Shown here: positions 16,787 to 26,317 of the stretch, piece after piece
Layout of the letters: each line of letters starts with the position of its first letter
Position numbering within the stretch: the stretch's first letter is position 1
Assembly (NCBI GenBank): GCA_030605795.1
Contig: JAUWHR010000044.1
Location: 1 to 37,924 of the forward strand
Direction: 5' to 3'
Length of the DNA stretch: 37,924 bases
Source of the DNA: Anaerolineae bacterium
GTDB lineage: Bacteria > Chloroflexota > Anaerolineae > Anaerolineales > E44-bin32
Position numbers and translations under genes: made by a program
The notes under the pieces: model-generated
Database searches by the model: none
Told to the model about the DNA's origin: nothing
What the model saw: the letters and a program-made list of their open reading frames with translations, nothing else

Positions 16787-18625
16787 ATGCCGGATTATGC
16801 CTTTGGGATCTTAAATGTTGATCTTAACTCGGGGGTGACTAGTCGTAGTGAAGTTGCATTGAATGATATTAGAGCGTATCTGGGTGGGTCCAGCCTCGGT
16901 GCTCAAATCCTTTTTCCCTGGTTGAGAGCAGACCTGGATCCGCTCAGCCCTGAAGCACCATTGCTCTTTCTTACCGGGCCTATGACTGGAACAATGGGTA
17001 CTTCTGTCGGACGGTATGTGATCTGTGCCAAGTCTCCTGCCACGAAACTCTGGGGAGAGTCCAATGTTGGGGGATACTTCGGTCCCGAGCTGCGATCTAC
17101 TGGTTATGATGGGTTGCTAATAAGCGGTCGCGCCTCTGATCCGGCCTATCTCTGGATCCATGAAGGCGAAGTAGATATGCGCCCGGCAGACCATCTGTGG
17201 GGGATTTGCGATACATATGAAACCCAGGTGAGGATAAAGGAAGAACTTAATGATCAACTGGTACGTGTTGCTTGTATAGGTTTGGCAGGGGAGAATGTAC
17301 TTCCAATTGCGCTTATTCTTTGTGATCAGGGACGAGTAGCAGGTCGTACTGGTATGGGAGCTGTGATGGGATCCAAGAACTTAAAAGCAATCGCGGTTCG
17401 AGGGAGACGACCGATACCTATAACCCATCCGGATAGATTCATGATTTCCCGTAGGCGAGAGAATATCAACCTACGAAATGATAACTATAGTCGCGCTGCC
17501 CGGGAAGTTGGTACAGCAGGAGCCATGGAATATTTCCATTACTTGGGAGATGTGCCAACACACTACTATACCCACGGTATCTTTAAAGGAGTGGAGAAGA
17601 TCTCGGGAATCACGGTAGCGGAAACTATTCTCAGCGGTGTCAGCACCTGTCATGGTTGTGTGATTGCCTGTGGCCGTGTTGTCCGACTCAAAGACGGTCG
17701 TGACCGAAAGGGACCGGAATACGAGACAATCGCCGGTTTTGGTCCCAACTTGGGGATCGACGACATATCGGTGATCACCATGTTGGGTGATTTGTGCGAC
17801 CGATATGGAATGGACACAATTTCCATTTCCAACGTCATCGGCTTGGCTTTCTACCTCTATATGGAAGGTATTCTCACCGAGGCTGACACGGACGGCGCCC
17901 CCCTGATTTGGGGCGACATGGAAATAATTGAACGCCTGGTACATCAGACTGTTCACCGAGAAGGGTTAGGGGGTTTATTAGCGAAAGGATCAAAGGCACT
18001 GGCGGAACATTTCCATGTCCCGGAGATGGCAGTCCAAGTTAATGGCTTGGAGGTCGCTTATCACGACCCCCGTGGCGCTTCCGGGATGGCCTTGGTGTAT
18101 GCCACCTCGCCGCGGGGTGCTTGCCACAACCAATCCGATTATTTCATGGTAGATACTTTTGGGCATACGATTGAGGAAATCGGGATCAACTTCTACCCAC
18201 GTCAAGCTGGGGCTGAAAAAGCAGCAAATGTCGCTCGTCTCCAGGATTGGCGTACACTGTGCAACGCGCTGGTGCTATGTAACCTCGCAAATGTCCCTCC
18301 TGAGTCTGTGCTCGAGTTGATAAACGATGTCACTGGCTTTGATTACAACCTTGATGAATTGGTAGCAATTGGTGAACGGGCATGGAACCTGAAGCGATTG
18401 ATCAACCACCGCTTAGGGCTCACTGGTGAGAACGATCGTTTACCAGGACATCTGCTCAAACCACTTCCCGACGGTGGATCAGCTGGGTATGTTCCACCCT
18501 TTGAAGAGATGCTCGCAGCCTATTATCAGGCTCGAGGGTGGGATCCGGAGACCGGTCGCCCAACATCAGAACGCCTAGAGTCATTGGACCTTACAGAACG
18601 GATATCAGATAATCGGACCGATTAA
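16787..18625 (+). CDS. aor: Aldehyde:ferredoxin oxidoreductase (tungstopterin enzyme)
   Basis: AOR oxidises aldehydes to acids using a tungsten bis-pterin centre and passes electrons to ferredoxin through a 4Fe-4S cluster. The 612-residue product is full length. N-terminal features are GGSSLGAQILF, LTGPMTGTMGTSVGRY, SPATKLWGESNVGGYFGPELR and GRVAGRTGMGAVMGSKNLKAI. The cluster ligands are Cys288, Cys291 and Cys295 (TCHGCVIACGR), the same numbering as in the Pyrococcus enzyme, with Cys498 in ALVLC as likely fourth ligand. The ATG at 16787 follows AAGGAAAA. It is the third gene of the SCP2-GMC-AOR run. An anaerobic or microaerobic lifestyle and tungstate uptake are implied. Other family members (FOR, WOR, benzoyl-CoA-reductase-like) are not excluded. 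Confidence 0.93.
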   Translation: MPDYAFGILNVDLNSGVTSRSEVALNDIRAYLGGSSLGAQILFPWLRADLDPLSPEAPLLFLTGPMTGTMGTSVGRYVICAKSPATKLWGESNVGGYFGPELRSTGYDGLLISGRASDPAYLWIHEGEVDMRPADHLWGICDTYETQVRIKEELNDQLVRVACIGLAGENVLPIALILCDQGRVAGRTGMGAVMGSKNLKAIAVRGRRPIPITHPDRFMISRRRENINLRNDNYSRAAREVGTAGAMEYFHYLGDVPTHYYTHGIFKGVEKISGITVAETILSGVSTCHGCVIACGRVVRLKDGRDRKGPEYETIAGFGPNLGIDDISVITMLGDLCDRYGMDTISISNVIGLAFYLYMEGILTEADTDGAPLIWGDMEIIERLVHQTVHREGLGGLLAKGSKALAEHFHVPEMAVQVNGLEVAYHDPRGASGMALVYATSPRGACHNQSDYFMVDTFGHTIEEIGINFYPRQAGAEKAANVARLQDWRTLCNALVLCNLANVPPESVLELINDVTGFDYNLDELVAIGERAWNLKRLINHRLGLTGENDRLPGHLLKPLPDGGSAGYVPPFEEMLAAYYQARGWDPETGRPTSERLESLDLTERISDNRTD

Positions 18626-18757
18626 TTCTGATCCCTGATATATTGTAGATGCGCAGAAAACCGAAATCGAATGATGGCCATTAGCATCTTTCATGGCTGA
18701 TAACGCACCAGATTGGTTTTAGGTTAGAGGATACAGTTGGTCTTTAAGGAGGGAAGC

Positions 18758-20398
18758 TTGGCTAAGATCGTAACTGTTGAACAAATGCGTACGATTGAAA
18801 AAGCAGCCGATGCAGCAGGATTGACGTACGATCAGATGATGGAGAACGCCGGTCGTGCGGTTGCCGAAGCCATTCTTCATCGGTGGCCGAACCTGAGTGG
18901 GAGACAAGTGCTGATCCTGATCGGTTCAGGCAACAACGGCGGCGATGGTCTGGTCGTGGGTCATTACTTGGTTGAAGCCGGTGCTAACGTGTCGGCGTAC
19001 CTCACTCATTCACGCTCAGAGAAGGATATAAACCTGGCCAGGCTGGCAAAACAAGCCGCCGAGATCACGACTGTCGAACTGGATCAACATTCACGAGGGC
19101 TGCGGAAGTTGGTTAAGCGCGCGGATTTAATTGTGGATGCCGTTCTAGGTACAGGGTTCAGCCTTCCATTAAAGGGTGTGGCTAGGGATGTATTGCGTAC
19201 GGTGAAGAAGGCGTTAACCAATCGAGAGCGACGACCCATGGTTGTCGCCGTGGACTGTCCTTCGGGTTTGGATTGCGACAGCGGTCAGCTCGCCAAGGAA
19301 GCGTTGGACTGTGATTTGACCGTAACCCTGGCTGCTGTCAAGCCGGGCCTCCTCAACTTCCCCGGGGCAGAAGCCGTCGGAAAGCTTGTCGTGGCTGACA
19401 TCGGGATACCAGATGATCAGAAGGAAATTGCCAGGATCAATCTGGAGCTCGCAACGAGGGAAACTGTCAGGAGTTGGCTGCCCGATCGACCAAAAGACGC
19501 CCATAAAGGCACGTTTGGACGGGCATTGATTGTGGCAGGATCGATAAATTTCCCTGGAGCTGCAGTTCTGGCGGGACTAGGGGCGTATCGGGTTGGTGCA
19601 GGTTTAGTAACTCTAGCAGTGCCGGCTCCGATACAACAGATGCTGGTACCACAGCTACCTGAAGCAACTTGGGTTATTCTGCCCCATGAGTTGGGGGTAA
19701 TTGCTGAGGGCGCAGCGGCAGTTCTTGAGGGTGAACTTGAGCAAACCCAAGCCATGCTCCTAGGTCCCGGCTTCGGGCAGGACCCGTCTACGGAGGCCTT
19801 TTTACATGAACTGCTTGGAGCGGAAGCGGGTCTGGCTCGGGGACAGATTGGTTTTATCCATCCCAGGGATCGGAAGGAGGTGCAAACCTCGAACCTGCCA
19901 CCTTGTGTGGTTGACGCCGATGGTCTGAAGTTGATTAAACGGATCTCCGGTTGGCCTGATCTCCTTCCGGAGAACTCAGTGTTGACACCTCATCCTGGTG
20001 AAATGGCTGTGCTAACTGAGCAGCCAAAAAGTGACATTCAAGCGGATAGGGTAGCCGCGGCAATGTTGTGGGCTAAGACCTGGGGGCATGTTGTTGTGCT
20101 GAAAGGGGCTTTCACTGTTGTAGCTTCACCTGACGGTCGTACGACGGTAATGCCCTTCGCTTCGCCGGCGCTAGCTCGAGCAGGTACGGGCGATGTGCTT
20201 GCCGGTGCAATTGTTGGGTTCCGGGCACAGGGGCTGAAAGCTTATGAATCAGCTGTGATGGGTTCATTCCTACACGGGCGTGCCGGGGAGTTGGCAGCGG
20301 AGATGGTCGGATCAGATGCCAGTGTGCTGGCTGGTGATGTGGCTGATGCGCTATCAGAAGCCATGAAGGAGTTGATTGTAGATAGTGGTCTATTCTAA
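18758..20398 (+). CDS. nnr: Bifunctional NAD(P)H-hydrate epimerase / ADP-dependent NAD(P)H-hydrate dehydratase
   Basis: This enzyme repairs damaged NADH and NADPH hydrates. The N-terminal YjeF_N epimerase half shows MMENAGRAVAEAI, GSGNNGGDGLVVGHYL and VDCPSGLDCDSG; the C-terminal dehydratase half shows HKGTFGRALIVAGS, GAGLVTLAVP, LLGPGFG, VVDADGLKLI, LTPHPGEMAVL and ARAGTGDVLAGAIVG. The length of 546 fits the fused bacterial form. I chose TTG at 18758 because AAGGAGGG lies 4-5 nt before it and the protein then begins AKIVTVEQMRTIE as in the family; an earlier TTG at 18737 has no such site. A strong hairpin ends the transcript at 20456-20486. Confidence 0.95.
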   Translation: MAKIVTVEQMRTIEKAADAAGLTYDQMMENAGRAVAEAILHRWPNLSGRQVLILIGSGNNGGDGLVVGHYLVEAGANVSAYLTHSRSEKDINLARLAKQAAEITTVELDQHSRGLRKLVKRADLIVDAVLGTGFSLPLKGVARDVLRTVKKALTNRERRPMVVAVDCPSGLDCDSGQLAKEALDCDLTVTLAAVKPGLLNFPGAEAVGKLVVADIGIPDDQKEIARINLELATRETVRSWLPDRPKDAHKGTFGRALIVAGSINFPGAAVLAGLGAYRVGAGLVTLAVPAPIQQMLVPQLPEATWVILPHELGVIAEGAAAVLEGELEQTQAMLLGPGFGQDPSTEAFLHELLGAEAGLARGQIGFIHPRDRKEVQTSNLPPCVVDADGLKLIKRISGWPDLLPENSVLTPHPGEMAVLTEQPKSDIQADRVAAAMLWAKTWGHVVVLKGAFTVVASPDGRTTVMPFASPALARAGTGDVLAGAIVGFRAQGLKAYESAVMGSFLHGRAGELAAEMVGSDASVLAGDVADALSEAMKELIVDSGLF

Positions 20399-20455
20399 TA
20401 ATGTCTCATCGACCCCTTGTTGATTGTAGGAAATGAGCAGCCAGGGATCTCAATG

Positions 20456-20489
20456 CAAAATGGCGCACACTACGTGCGCCATTTTGTTT
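20456..20489. terminator. Bidirectional hairpin terminator between nnr and ytxH
   Basis: CAAAATGGCGCAC (20456-20468) pairs perfectly over 13 bp with GTGCGCCATTTTG (20474-20486), loop ACTAC, with TTT following on the plus strand. It lies between convergent genes, and the A/T ends of the stem can serve as U-tract for both directions. Confidence 0.85.
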
Positions 20490-20576
20490 CATGAGTTGAT
20501 CTTTCGCCAGAACACAACCAGCAAGACCGTAAAATAAATTACGCAGCAGGCTTGGTATTAGATAATATAGTGGCTT

Positions 20577-20945
20577 CTAGGCTTCTGCTGGTGCCTCGCC
20601 CTCAGCCTCGCCCTTCACAGTAGACTTTTTGCGCCGGGCGGATTTCTTGCCTGTCTCAACCGCGTGTTCAATTCGGCTTCTTTGTTCCTCTAGGATCACC
20701 TGGCCCTTTTTTTGAAGTTCTTCTGCTCTCTCCCTTGCATCTTGAGCCAATTTCTCGGCTTTAGCCCGAGTTTCCATTGCAGTCTGTTCAACTTGTTCTT
20801 TGAGCTCGATTCCCCGCTCGCGGATTATGGTTCGGGTTTCTTCACCAGATTGGGGGGCAAGCAGTAAGGCAACAGCTGCTCCAACTAATCCCCCGATGAC
20901 GAATCCAGAGATAAAAGCCCCAAAATCGCTGTCTCGATCTGACAT
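20577..20945 (-). CDS. YtxH-like small membrane protein
   Basis: A 122-residue protein with one N-terminal glycine-rich helix (FGAFISGFVIGGLVGAAVALLLAP) followed by the family hallmark APQSGEETR and a long charged helix or coiled coil (about residues 40-100, rich in Glu, Lys and Ala). The tail is basic and then acidic-alanine (RRKKS, AEGEAPAEA). YtxH proteins are stress-linked membrane-anchored proteins of unknown mechanism. The ATG at 20945 is chosen because AAAAGGAG is 8 nt upstream; an earlier GTG at 20954 would overlap that site. The ribosome site lies within the last codons of the preceding gene, so the two are coupled. Confidence 0.88.
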   Translation of the reverse strand: MSDRDSDFGAFISGFVIGGLVGAAVALLLAPQSGEETRTIIRERGIELKEQVEQTAMETRAKAEKLAQDARERAEELQKKGQVILEEQRSRIEHAVETGKKSARRKKSTVKGEAEGEAPAEA

Positions 20946-20950
20946 ATCTC

Positions 20951-21424
20951 TCACTCCTTTTTACGCTGTGAGCGCTTATCTAGGCGGAAAATAGGTAGAA
21001 GTTCGATTGCCCGCCTCAGCGCGGTTATTACACTATTGGCTTTAACAACCGGATCGACAAGATTATTACTCAAGAATGCGGTTGTCCCGCGCAACGTGTT
21101 TAATGCCTCATTTGTCGAATCAAGGATGGGTTTGATCTCGTTTTGGAGCATAGCCGTCAATCGGGCTAGTTGTGTGATCAGGATAATCAGTACTAAACCG
21201 ATTAACAAGGATTCAACCGCCATGAAGATGATGACGATATCTCTAATGATCTCGGTTTGATTAGGGTTGTTGACCATCGAGATCACCGCGAAGACCAGCC
21301 CGGTGATTATTAAAACCAGCAGGATAGCGGCAGCGACAACCCAGGCACGCGACCTTTCACCCCGTTCGGAGTGTTGTGGGGATTCGAGTTCGGGTGAAAT
21401 ACGTTCGGTGGTCTCTTCGCTCAT
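20951..21424 (-). CDS. YtxG/DUF948-like two-helix membrane protein
   Basis: A 157-residue protein with two hydrophobic helices (AWVVAAAILLVLIITGLVFAVI, and IVIIFMAVESLLIGLVLIILITQ) and a C-terminal amphipathic region (AMLQNEIKPILDSTNEALNTLRGTTAFLSNNLVDPVVKA) that resembles DUF948/YtxG proteins, which are commonly next to ytxH, as here. ATG at 21424 is preferred over an upstream start at 21460. No ribosome site precedes it; instead an extended -10 (TGCTATAAT) ends 9 nt before the ATG, pointing to a nearly leaderless transcript. It overlaps the ytxH ribosome site at its 3' end. Function is unknown; a role in envelope stress is inferred from the pair. Confidence 0.85.
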   Translation of the reverse strand: MSEETTERISPELESPQHSERGERSRAWVVAAAILLVLIITGLVFAVISMVNNPNQTEIIRDIVIIFMAVESLLIGLVLIILITQLARLTAMLQNEIKPILDSTNEALNTLRGTTAFLSNNLVDPVVKANSVITALRRAIELLPIFRLDKRSQRKKE

Positions 21425-21433
21425 GCTGGGCAC

Positions 21434-21442
21434 ATTATAGCA
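21434..21442 (-). promoter_or_regulatory. Extended -10 promoter (TGCTATAAT) of the ytxG-ytxH pair
   Basis: On the minus strand TGCTATAAT occupies 21442-21434, just after the stop of the preceding gene. No good -35 box is visible. Expected transcription start is within a few bases of the ATG at 21424. Confidence 0.5.
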
Positions 21443-21452
21443 TAACGCCGTC

Positions 21453-21761
21453 TCAGCCATATTTCTTAGGGGGCTTTTGCCTTCTCCGGCGGCGAATTGG
21501 TGGTCGCTCTGGGCCGGATAGTACGCTGGCAGAGATCAATCCCAGTATGGTCGCCAGCATGGCAGGAAAGAGGTTCAAGGATCCCAGTTGCAAGAAGTTC
21601 CATTCCAGCCATGAGCCGACCATGTGACCAACGAAGAACGCAACCCAAGCGGTTGCCACATAAAGCCCAAGACGGGACATTCTTCCGCCTCGTATCAGAT
21701 GGAAAAGCAGACCGCAGGTGATGGCGATCAAGGAGCCGAGAAATATGCTCGGAGCGTTCAT
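21453..21761 (-). CDS. Small conserved-looking membrane protein of unknown function
   Basis: A 102-residue protein with about three hydrophobic segments (SIFLGSLIAITCGLLFHLI, LYVATAWVAFFVGHMVGSW, LFPAMLATILGLISASVL) and a strongly basic tail (RRRRRQKPPKKYG). I recognise no family. ATG at 21761 overlaps the mnmA stop as ATGA, with GGAGGAG about 10 nt upstream inside mnmA, so it is translationally coupled to mnmA. The alternative TTG at 21788 lies on top of that ribosome site. The position between mnmA and the ytxGH pair gives no functional hint. Confidence 0.8.
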   Translation of the reverse strand: MNAPSIFLGSLIAITCGLLFHLIRGGRMSRLGLYVATAWVAFFVGHMVGSWLEWNFLQLGSLNLFPAMLATILGLISASVLSGPERPPIRRRRRQKPPKKYG

Positions 21762-22864
21762 GATTGGATGACTCCTCCTCCCAGGCAAACTTCGCCATCG
21801 TAGAATACCGCTGATTGCCCAGGAGTGATGTCTGGTAAATTCTCTCCTAATGTCACCTCGACAAAGCCATCCTGAAGGAACTCGATAAAGGCTTTGACTT
21901 CTTTTGACTTATAACGCACCTGTACATTGACATAGAGGGCATCCTCAAGAGGCTCACCTTGAACCCAATTAATCGGCCCAGCAAGAAATTGTTTTCTCCC
22001 CAGAGCATCCCTCGGGCCGACAACCAGTGTATTAGTAGATAATACCTTCTCTATTACGTAAAGAGGGTGGGACATGGCGATACCAAGCCCACGTCGTTGG
22101 CCTATCGTGTAGTTGGTTAATCCCTGGTGTTGGCCAAGAACCTTGCCCCTTTGGTCAACGATGGGACCGGGAGGAGGTAGGAGGACGCTCTGCTGCCGAA
22201 GGAAGTCGCGGTAGTCGCCCTCGGTGACGAAACATAGATCTTGACTCTCAGGCTTTTCTGCTACCGGGAGAGCCATACGCTTAGCGTGTTGCCGTACTTC
22301 ATCTTTCGTGTACTCACCCAAGGGGAAGAGGGTATACGCCAAATCATATTGGTTGAGAATACTCAGCACGTAGGATTGATCCTTATTTTTATCCCGGCCA
22401 CGTAACAGAAGATAACGCCCGTCGCGATTTTCAAGGCGGGCGTAATGTCCAGTGGCCAGGTGGGTGGCTCCCATTTCACGCGCCTGGTGAGGGAGGACGA
22501 CCCATCGGATGAAGCGGTTGCATATTAAACATGGATTTGGCGTTAAACCTTTCGCATAGCCATCGATAAAAGGGTCTACCACATATTTTTTGAAGCGATC
22601 TTGGACATCCACCACGTGAAATGGAATGCCAAGTTGCTCAGCAAGACTGCGGGCGATACTAACATCTTCTGGTGAACAACAGCGATTGAGTTGATCTGGG
22701 CCGGCGCCCCAAAGACGCATCATCAAGCCGAAAACGTCCAAGCCTTGTTCGACAAGCAGGGCAGCCGCGACCGAACTATCAACCCCTCCGCTCATGGCTA
22801 CAGCAACTCGACCCTGAAAGCGCCTACTTTCAGCATTATCGAGGTGGTTTCTCTCCTCAGACAT
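21758..22864 (-). CDS. mnmA: tRNA-specific 2-thiouridylase MnmA
   Basis: MnmA puts the 2-thio group on U34 of Lys, Glu and Gln tRNAs, using ATP to adenylate the base. The 368-residue product carries the PP-loop SGGVDSS (residues 25-31), the sulfur-handling cysteines Cys112 (NPCLIC) and Cys211 (DLCFV), ATGHYARL, GQRRGLGIA and a C-terminal beta-barrel (VQVRYKSKEVKAF, GQSAVFYDGEVCLGGGVI). The ATG at 22864 has no Shine-Dalgarno site; an extended -10 ends six bases before it, so the transcript is probably leaderless. It heads the mnmA - membrane protein - ytxG - ytxH run. Confidence 0.96.
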   Translation of the reverse strand: MSEERNHLDNAESRRFQGRVAVAMSGGVDSSVAAALLVEQGLDVFGLMMRLWGAGPDQLNRCCSPEDVSIARSLAEQLGIPFHVVDVQDRFKKYVVDPFIDGYAKGLTPNPCLICNRFIRWVVLPHQAREMGATHLATGHYARLENRDGRYLLLRGRDKNKDQSYVLSILNQYDLAYTLFPLGEYTKDEVRQHAKRMALPVAEKPESQDLCFVTEGDYRDFLRQQSVLLPPPGPIVDQRGKVLGQHQGLTNYTIGQRRGLGIAMSHPLYVIEKVLSTNTLVVGPRDALGRKQFLAGPINWVQGEPLEDALYVNVQVRYKSKEVKAFIEFLQDGFVEVTLGENLPDITPGQSAVFYDGEVCLGGGVIQS

Positions 22865-22870
22865 AACCTG

Positions 22871-22879
22871 ATTCTATCA
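22871..22879 (-). promoter_or_regulatory. Extended -10 (TGATAGAAT) directly ahead of mnmA
   Basis: On the minus strand TGATAGAAT ends at 22871; six bases later the mnmA ATG begins at 22864. The expected +1 falls at or next to the ATG. Confidence 0.45.
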
Positions 22880-23023
22880 CGACATGTGAACGGAGTAATG
22901 GGATTGACCAATATCATAACCACCCATAAATTTGGAGATCTCTTCCAATTTTTGTGGAAAGTTTACATAATATACAAGTTCTGAGTTTTTAATCCAATAC
23001 AAATTCATCTAATATGACATCAT

Positions 23024-23050
23024 GTCATTCCGACTATAGCGAGGAATGAC
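23024..23050. repeat. Small GTCATTCC palindrome
   Basis: GTCATTCC (23024-23031) and GGAATGAC (23043-23050) form an 8-bp perfect stem with an 11-nt loop. Palindromes with GTCATTCC...GGAATGAC ends are common dispersed elements in many bacterial genomes; only one is seen here. Confidence 0.6.
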
Positions 23051-23235
23051 GTTAATGCCGAGCATGAATGTGGTTTTATCGAAGGTGGAATCCAGCACGA
23101 ATTCAGCCTCCGCGCATTGGTTGGGCTTTCTATGTTCAATTAAGCAACAGGTAACCCATTCTACGATGTTCAAAGCCACTATAAAATCGAGAGATCAGTT
23201 ACCCACTCTTATAGGAGGAGATCCAAATTAACTAG

Positions 23236-23265
23236 ATGACAGTTATTGCGGGTAGTGAGTATAAT
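23236..23265 (+). promoter_or_regulatory. eno promoter
   Basis: ATGACA (23236-23241), an 18-bp spacer and a perfect TATAAT (23260-23265), about 33 nt before the eno ATG, with AAGGAGG between them. Confidence 0.7.
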
Positions 23266-23283
23266 TAGGTTACTTCGCTCTGA

Positions 23284-24597
<1,314 letters not shown>

Positions 24598-24627
24598 GTG
24601 ATGAGAAGAGTATCTGTAAAGGAACGA

Positions 24628-24885
24628 ACCAGATGGCTGTCCCAAAAGGGGCAGCCCAGAGATAGATTGCTTTATTGTTGAATTAATTATCTGTAGTGCT
24701 TGAGAAGAATATGCAGGTGCGCAGCAAGGATTGAGGTGTAGACATAGTGGGGGTGATCTTTTGAAATGCTACTCCAACCCTCACCCCCATCCCCTCTCCC
24801 TAAAAGGGAGAGGATTGCACTTCATCCCTCTACCCATTGGGGAGAGGGATAGTGTGAGGGGGTAATCTTCTGATAAGCTACTCTG
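24628..24885 (+). repeat. Dispersed repeat family 2, copy B (coding centre missing)
   Basis: Starts with the hairpin GGCTGTCCC-AAAA-GGGGCAGCC (24635-24656) and AGAGATAGATTGCTTT, then joins directly to the C-terminal end of the DUF559-like reading frame (24678-24734, ending LEKNMQ...KD and stop, with an internal stop where Gln is expected). Next come TAGTGGGGGTGATCTTTTG and the CCCTCACCC/GGGAGAGG palindrome. The unit GGGGTGATCTTTTGAAATGC / GGGGTAATCTTCTGATAAGC is present twice, at about 24750 and 24860, showing a local duplication absent from copy A. Confidence 0.8.
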
Positions 24886-24960
24886 ACCCTTACCCTAAGG
24901 GCTGCTTAAACCTTCTTAATAGACTTACTTCCCCATAAGTCGAGACAAATTATATTCTGC

Positions 24961-25452
24961 TTAGTCCAGCGAGACTCCCGTTTCAGATATAGGTCCTTCA
25001 GTGCGTACTCCAGGAGCGAGTGTGCCGCAATAGGGGCAAATCTGCCAAGGTAGATCCATCAATCGACTGCAGTGAGTGCACGGTTTGCGAAGTCTGGTGT
25101 GGCAGTTGGGGCATACCTGCCAGTCGGATCTCAGGCGGGCGCCACAGCCAGGGCATGCAGGTCTGTCCTCAATTTGTGAGAGCAGCGCTTCTTCCTCCAA
25201 CGTGTGTCCATAGACTTCGTTTAGTGTTTGTCGTGGGCGGAGTATCAAATAGATCACCAGACCGGGCAAATTGAGGACCGCCACGACCAAAGCCGCCAGG
25301 ATGTGAACCGAACGATCTTGGGATCGAGAGCGGATATCACGAAAGGTCCAGAATATCAAGCTCAGCCATAACGCCGACAGAAATGCTCCGAAAAAGGCTG
25401 TCAGGTAGGTGAGCAGGTTTCCGAGAGAACTCAGGTTAATGACAGGTGGCAT
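24961..25452 (-). CDS. Membrane protein with C-terminal double zinc ribbon
   Basis: A 163-residue protein with two N-terminal hydrophobic helices (about residues 12-36 and 48-70, ending LVIYLILRP) and a cytoplasmic tail with eight cysteines in four CxxC knuckles: CPGCG, CPNCH, CTHCS and CPYCG, spaced as a double zinc ribbon (DZR type). A coiled or charged stretch (HTLEEEALLSQIED) connects the parts. Family-level function is unknown; such proteins may be scaffolds. The ATG at 25452 has GGGAG about 7 nt upstream and an extended -10 TGCTATAAT at 25482-25474. It is divergent from radC. Confidence 0.87.
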   Translation of the reverse strand: MPPVINLSSLGNLLTYLTAFFGAFLSALWLSLIFWTFRDIRSRSQDRSVHILAALVVAVLNLPGLVIYLILRPRQTLNEVYGHTLEEEALLSQIEDRPACPGCGARLRSDWQVCPNCHTRLRKPCTHCSRLMDLPWQICPYCGTLAPGVRTEGPISETGVSLD

Positions 25453-25473
25453 GGTATGCTCCCACAGACTGAA

Positions 25474-25482
25474 ATTATAGCA
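25474..25482 (-). promoter_or_regulatory. Extended -10 promoter (TGCTATAAT) of the zinc-ribbon membrane protein gene
   Basis: On the minus strand TGCTATAAT lies 22-30 bases before the ATG at 25452. It is the same nonamer as ahead of the ytxG-like gene. No clear -35 is present. Confidence 0.5.
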
Positions 25483-25521
25483 CGCGTGCAGCTACCAAAC
25501 CGATGCAACTTTCAGGCCGCG

Positions 25522-25550
25522 TTGACACAGTCAAACGCCTGAAGTATAGT
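25522..25550 (+). promoter_or_regulatory. radC promoter
   Basis: Perfect TTGACA (25522-25527), a 17-bp spacer and TATAGT (25545-25550), about 47 nt ahead of the ATG at 25597. Confidence 0.75.
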
Positions 25551-25596
25551 CAGATAGTCGCGTCTTGTGGCCTGAATATTGCACACGGAGGGTATT

Positions 25597-26298
25597 ATGG
25601 GGGAGAGGCAACCAAGATACCGGATAACCGACTTGGCGACCTCGGAACGCCCACGCGAGCGTTTGGCAGCTCTGGGCGCAGGAGCACTCTCCAAGGCTGA
25701 ATTGATCGCAATTTTGCTCCGTACAGGGATAGAGGGTTTGAATGCTGTGCAATTAGCGCAAAAATTATTAATGGATTTGGGAGGGTTAGCAGGCTTACAC
25801 CGGGTGCCCTATGAAGAATTATGCAGTCAACGGGGGATAGGGCCAGCTAAAGCAGCTCAACTGAAGGCGGCTGTAGAATTGGGCCGTCGGCTGGGGATGG
25901 CCTTGCCCGAAGAGCGACCTACGATCCAATCCCCGGATGACGCCGCGGCCCTTCTGCTTTACGAAATGGGAGCTATGGAGCAAGAACATCTGCGTGTTTT
26001 GCTCCTGGACACACGAAACCGTCTGATCCGAACGATTGAAGTCTACCGCGGATCACTAAACACATCTCTCATACGCGTGGGGGAGGTTTTTCGGGATGCA
26101 GTACGGTCCAATGCAGCCTCGATTATCATCGTTCATAACCATCCAAGCGGTGACCCAACACCTAGTCCAGAGGATGTGAACGTAACTCGAGCGTTGGTCG
26201 AGGCGGGTCGCTTACTTGACATCGAGGTACTTGACCATTTGGTGATTGGTAAGAACTGCTTCGTCTCGCTCAAGTCGAAAGGTCTAGGCTTTAACTAA
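25597..26298 (+). CDS. radC: RadC/JAB-domain protein
   Basis: A 233-residue RadC protein: an N-terminal helix-hairpin-helix-like region ([27 protein letters not shown], then [21 protein letters not shown]) and a C-terminal JAMM/MPN metalloprotease-like domain with [33 protein letters not shown], which keeps the His-x-His, Ser and Asp metal-site residues, ending [18 protein letters not shown]. Its cellular role is unsettled; the old DNA-repair name has been questioned. ATG 25597 has GGAGGG upstream and is preferred over TTG at 25579. The M23-fusion gene follows after 19 bp, probably on the same transcript. Confidence 0.95.
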   Translation: MGERQPRYRITDLATSERPRERLAALGAGALSKAELIAILLRTGIEGLNAVQLAQKLLMDLGGLAGLHRVPYEELCSQRGIGPAKAAQLKAAVELGRRLGMALPEERPTIQSPDDAAALLLYEMGAMEQEHLRVLLLDTRNRLIRTIEVYRGSLNTSLIRVGEVFRDAVRSNAASIIIVHNHPSGDPTPSPEDVNVTRALVEAGRLLDIEVLDHLVIGKNCFVSLKSKGLGFN

Positions 26299-26317
26299 AT
26301 TTAATAAGGAACGTCTT

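Noticed and set aside
23046-23231. A 61-codon open frame ahead of eno
   Set aside because: It overlaps a palindrome at its start, has no convincing ribosome site and contains no family motif.
24635-24656. Hairpin after eno as an intrinsic terminator
   Set aside because: The stem is good (9 bp, AAAA loop) but no T-run follows, and the same hairpin occurs in repeat copy A, so it belongs to the repeat rather than to eno specifically. It may still slow transcription.
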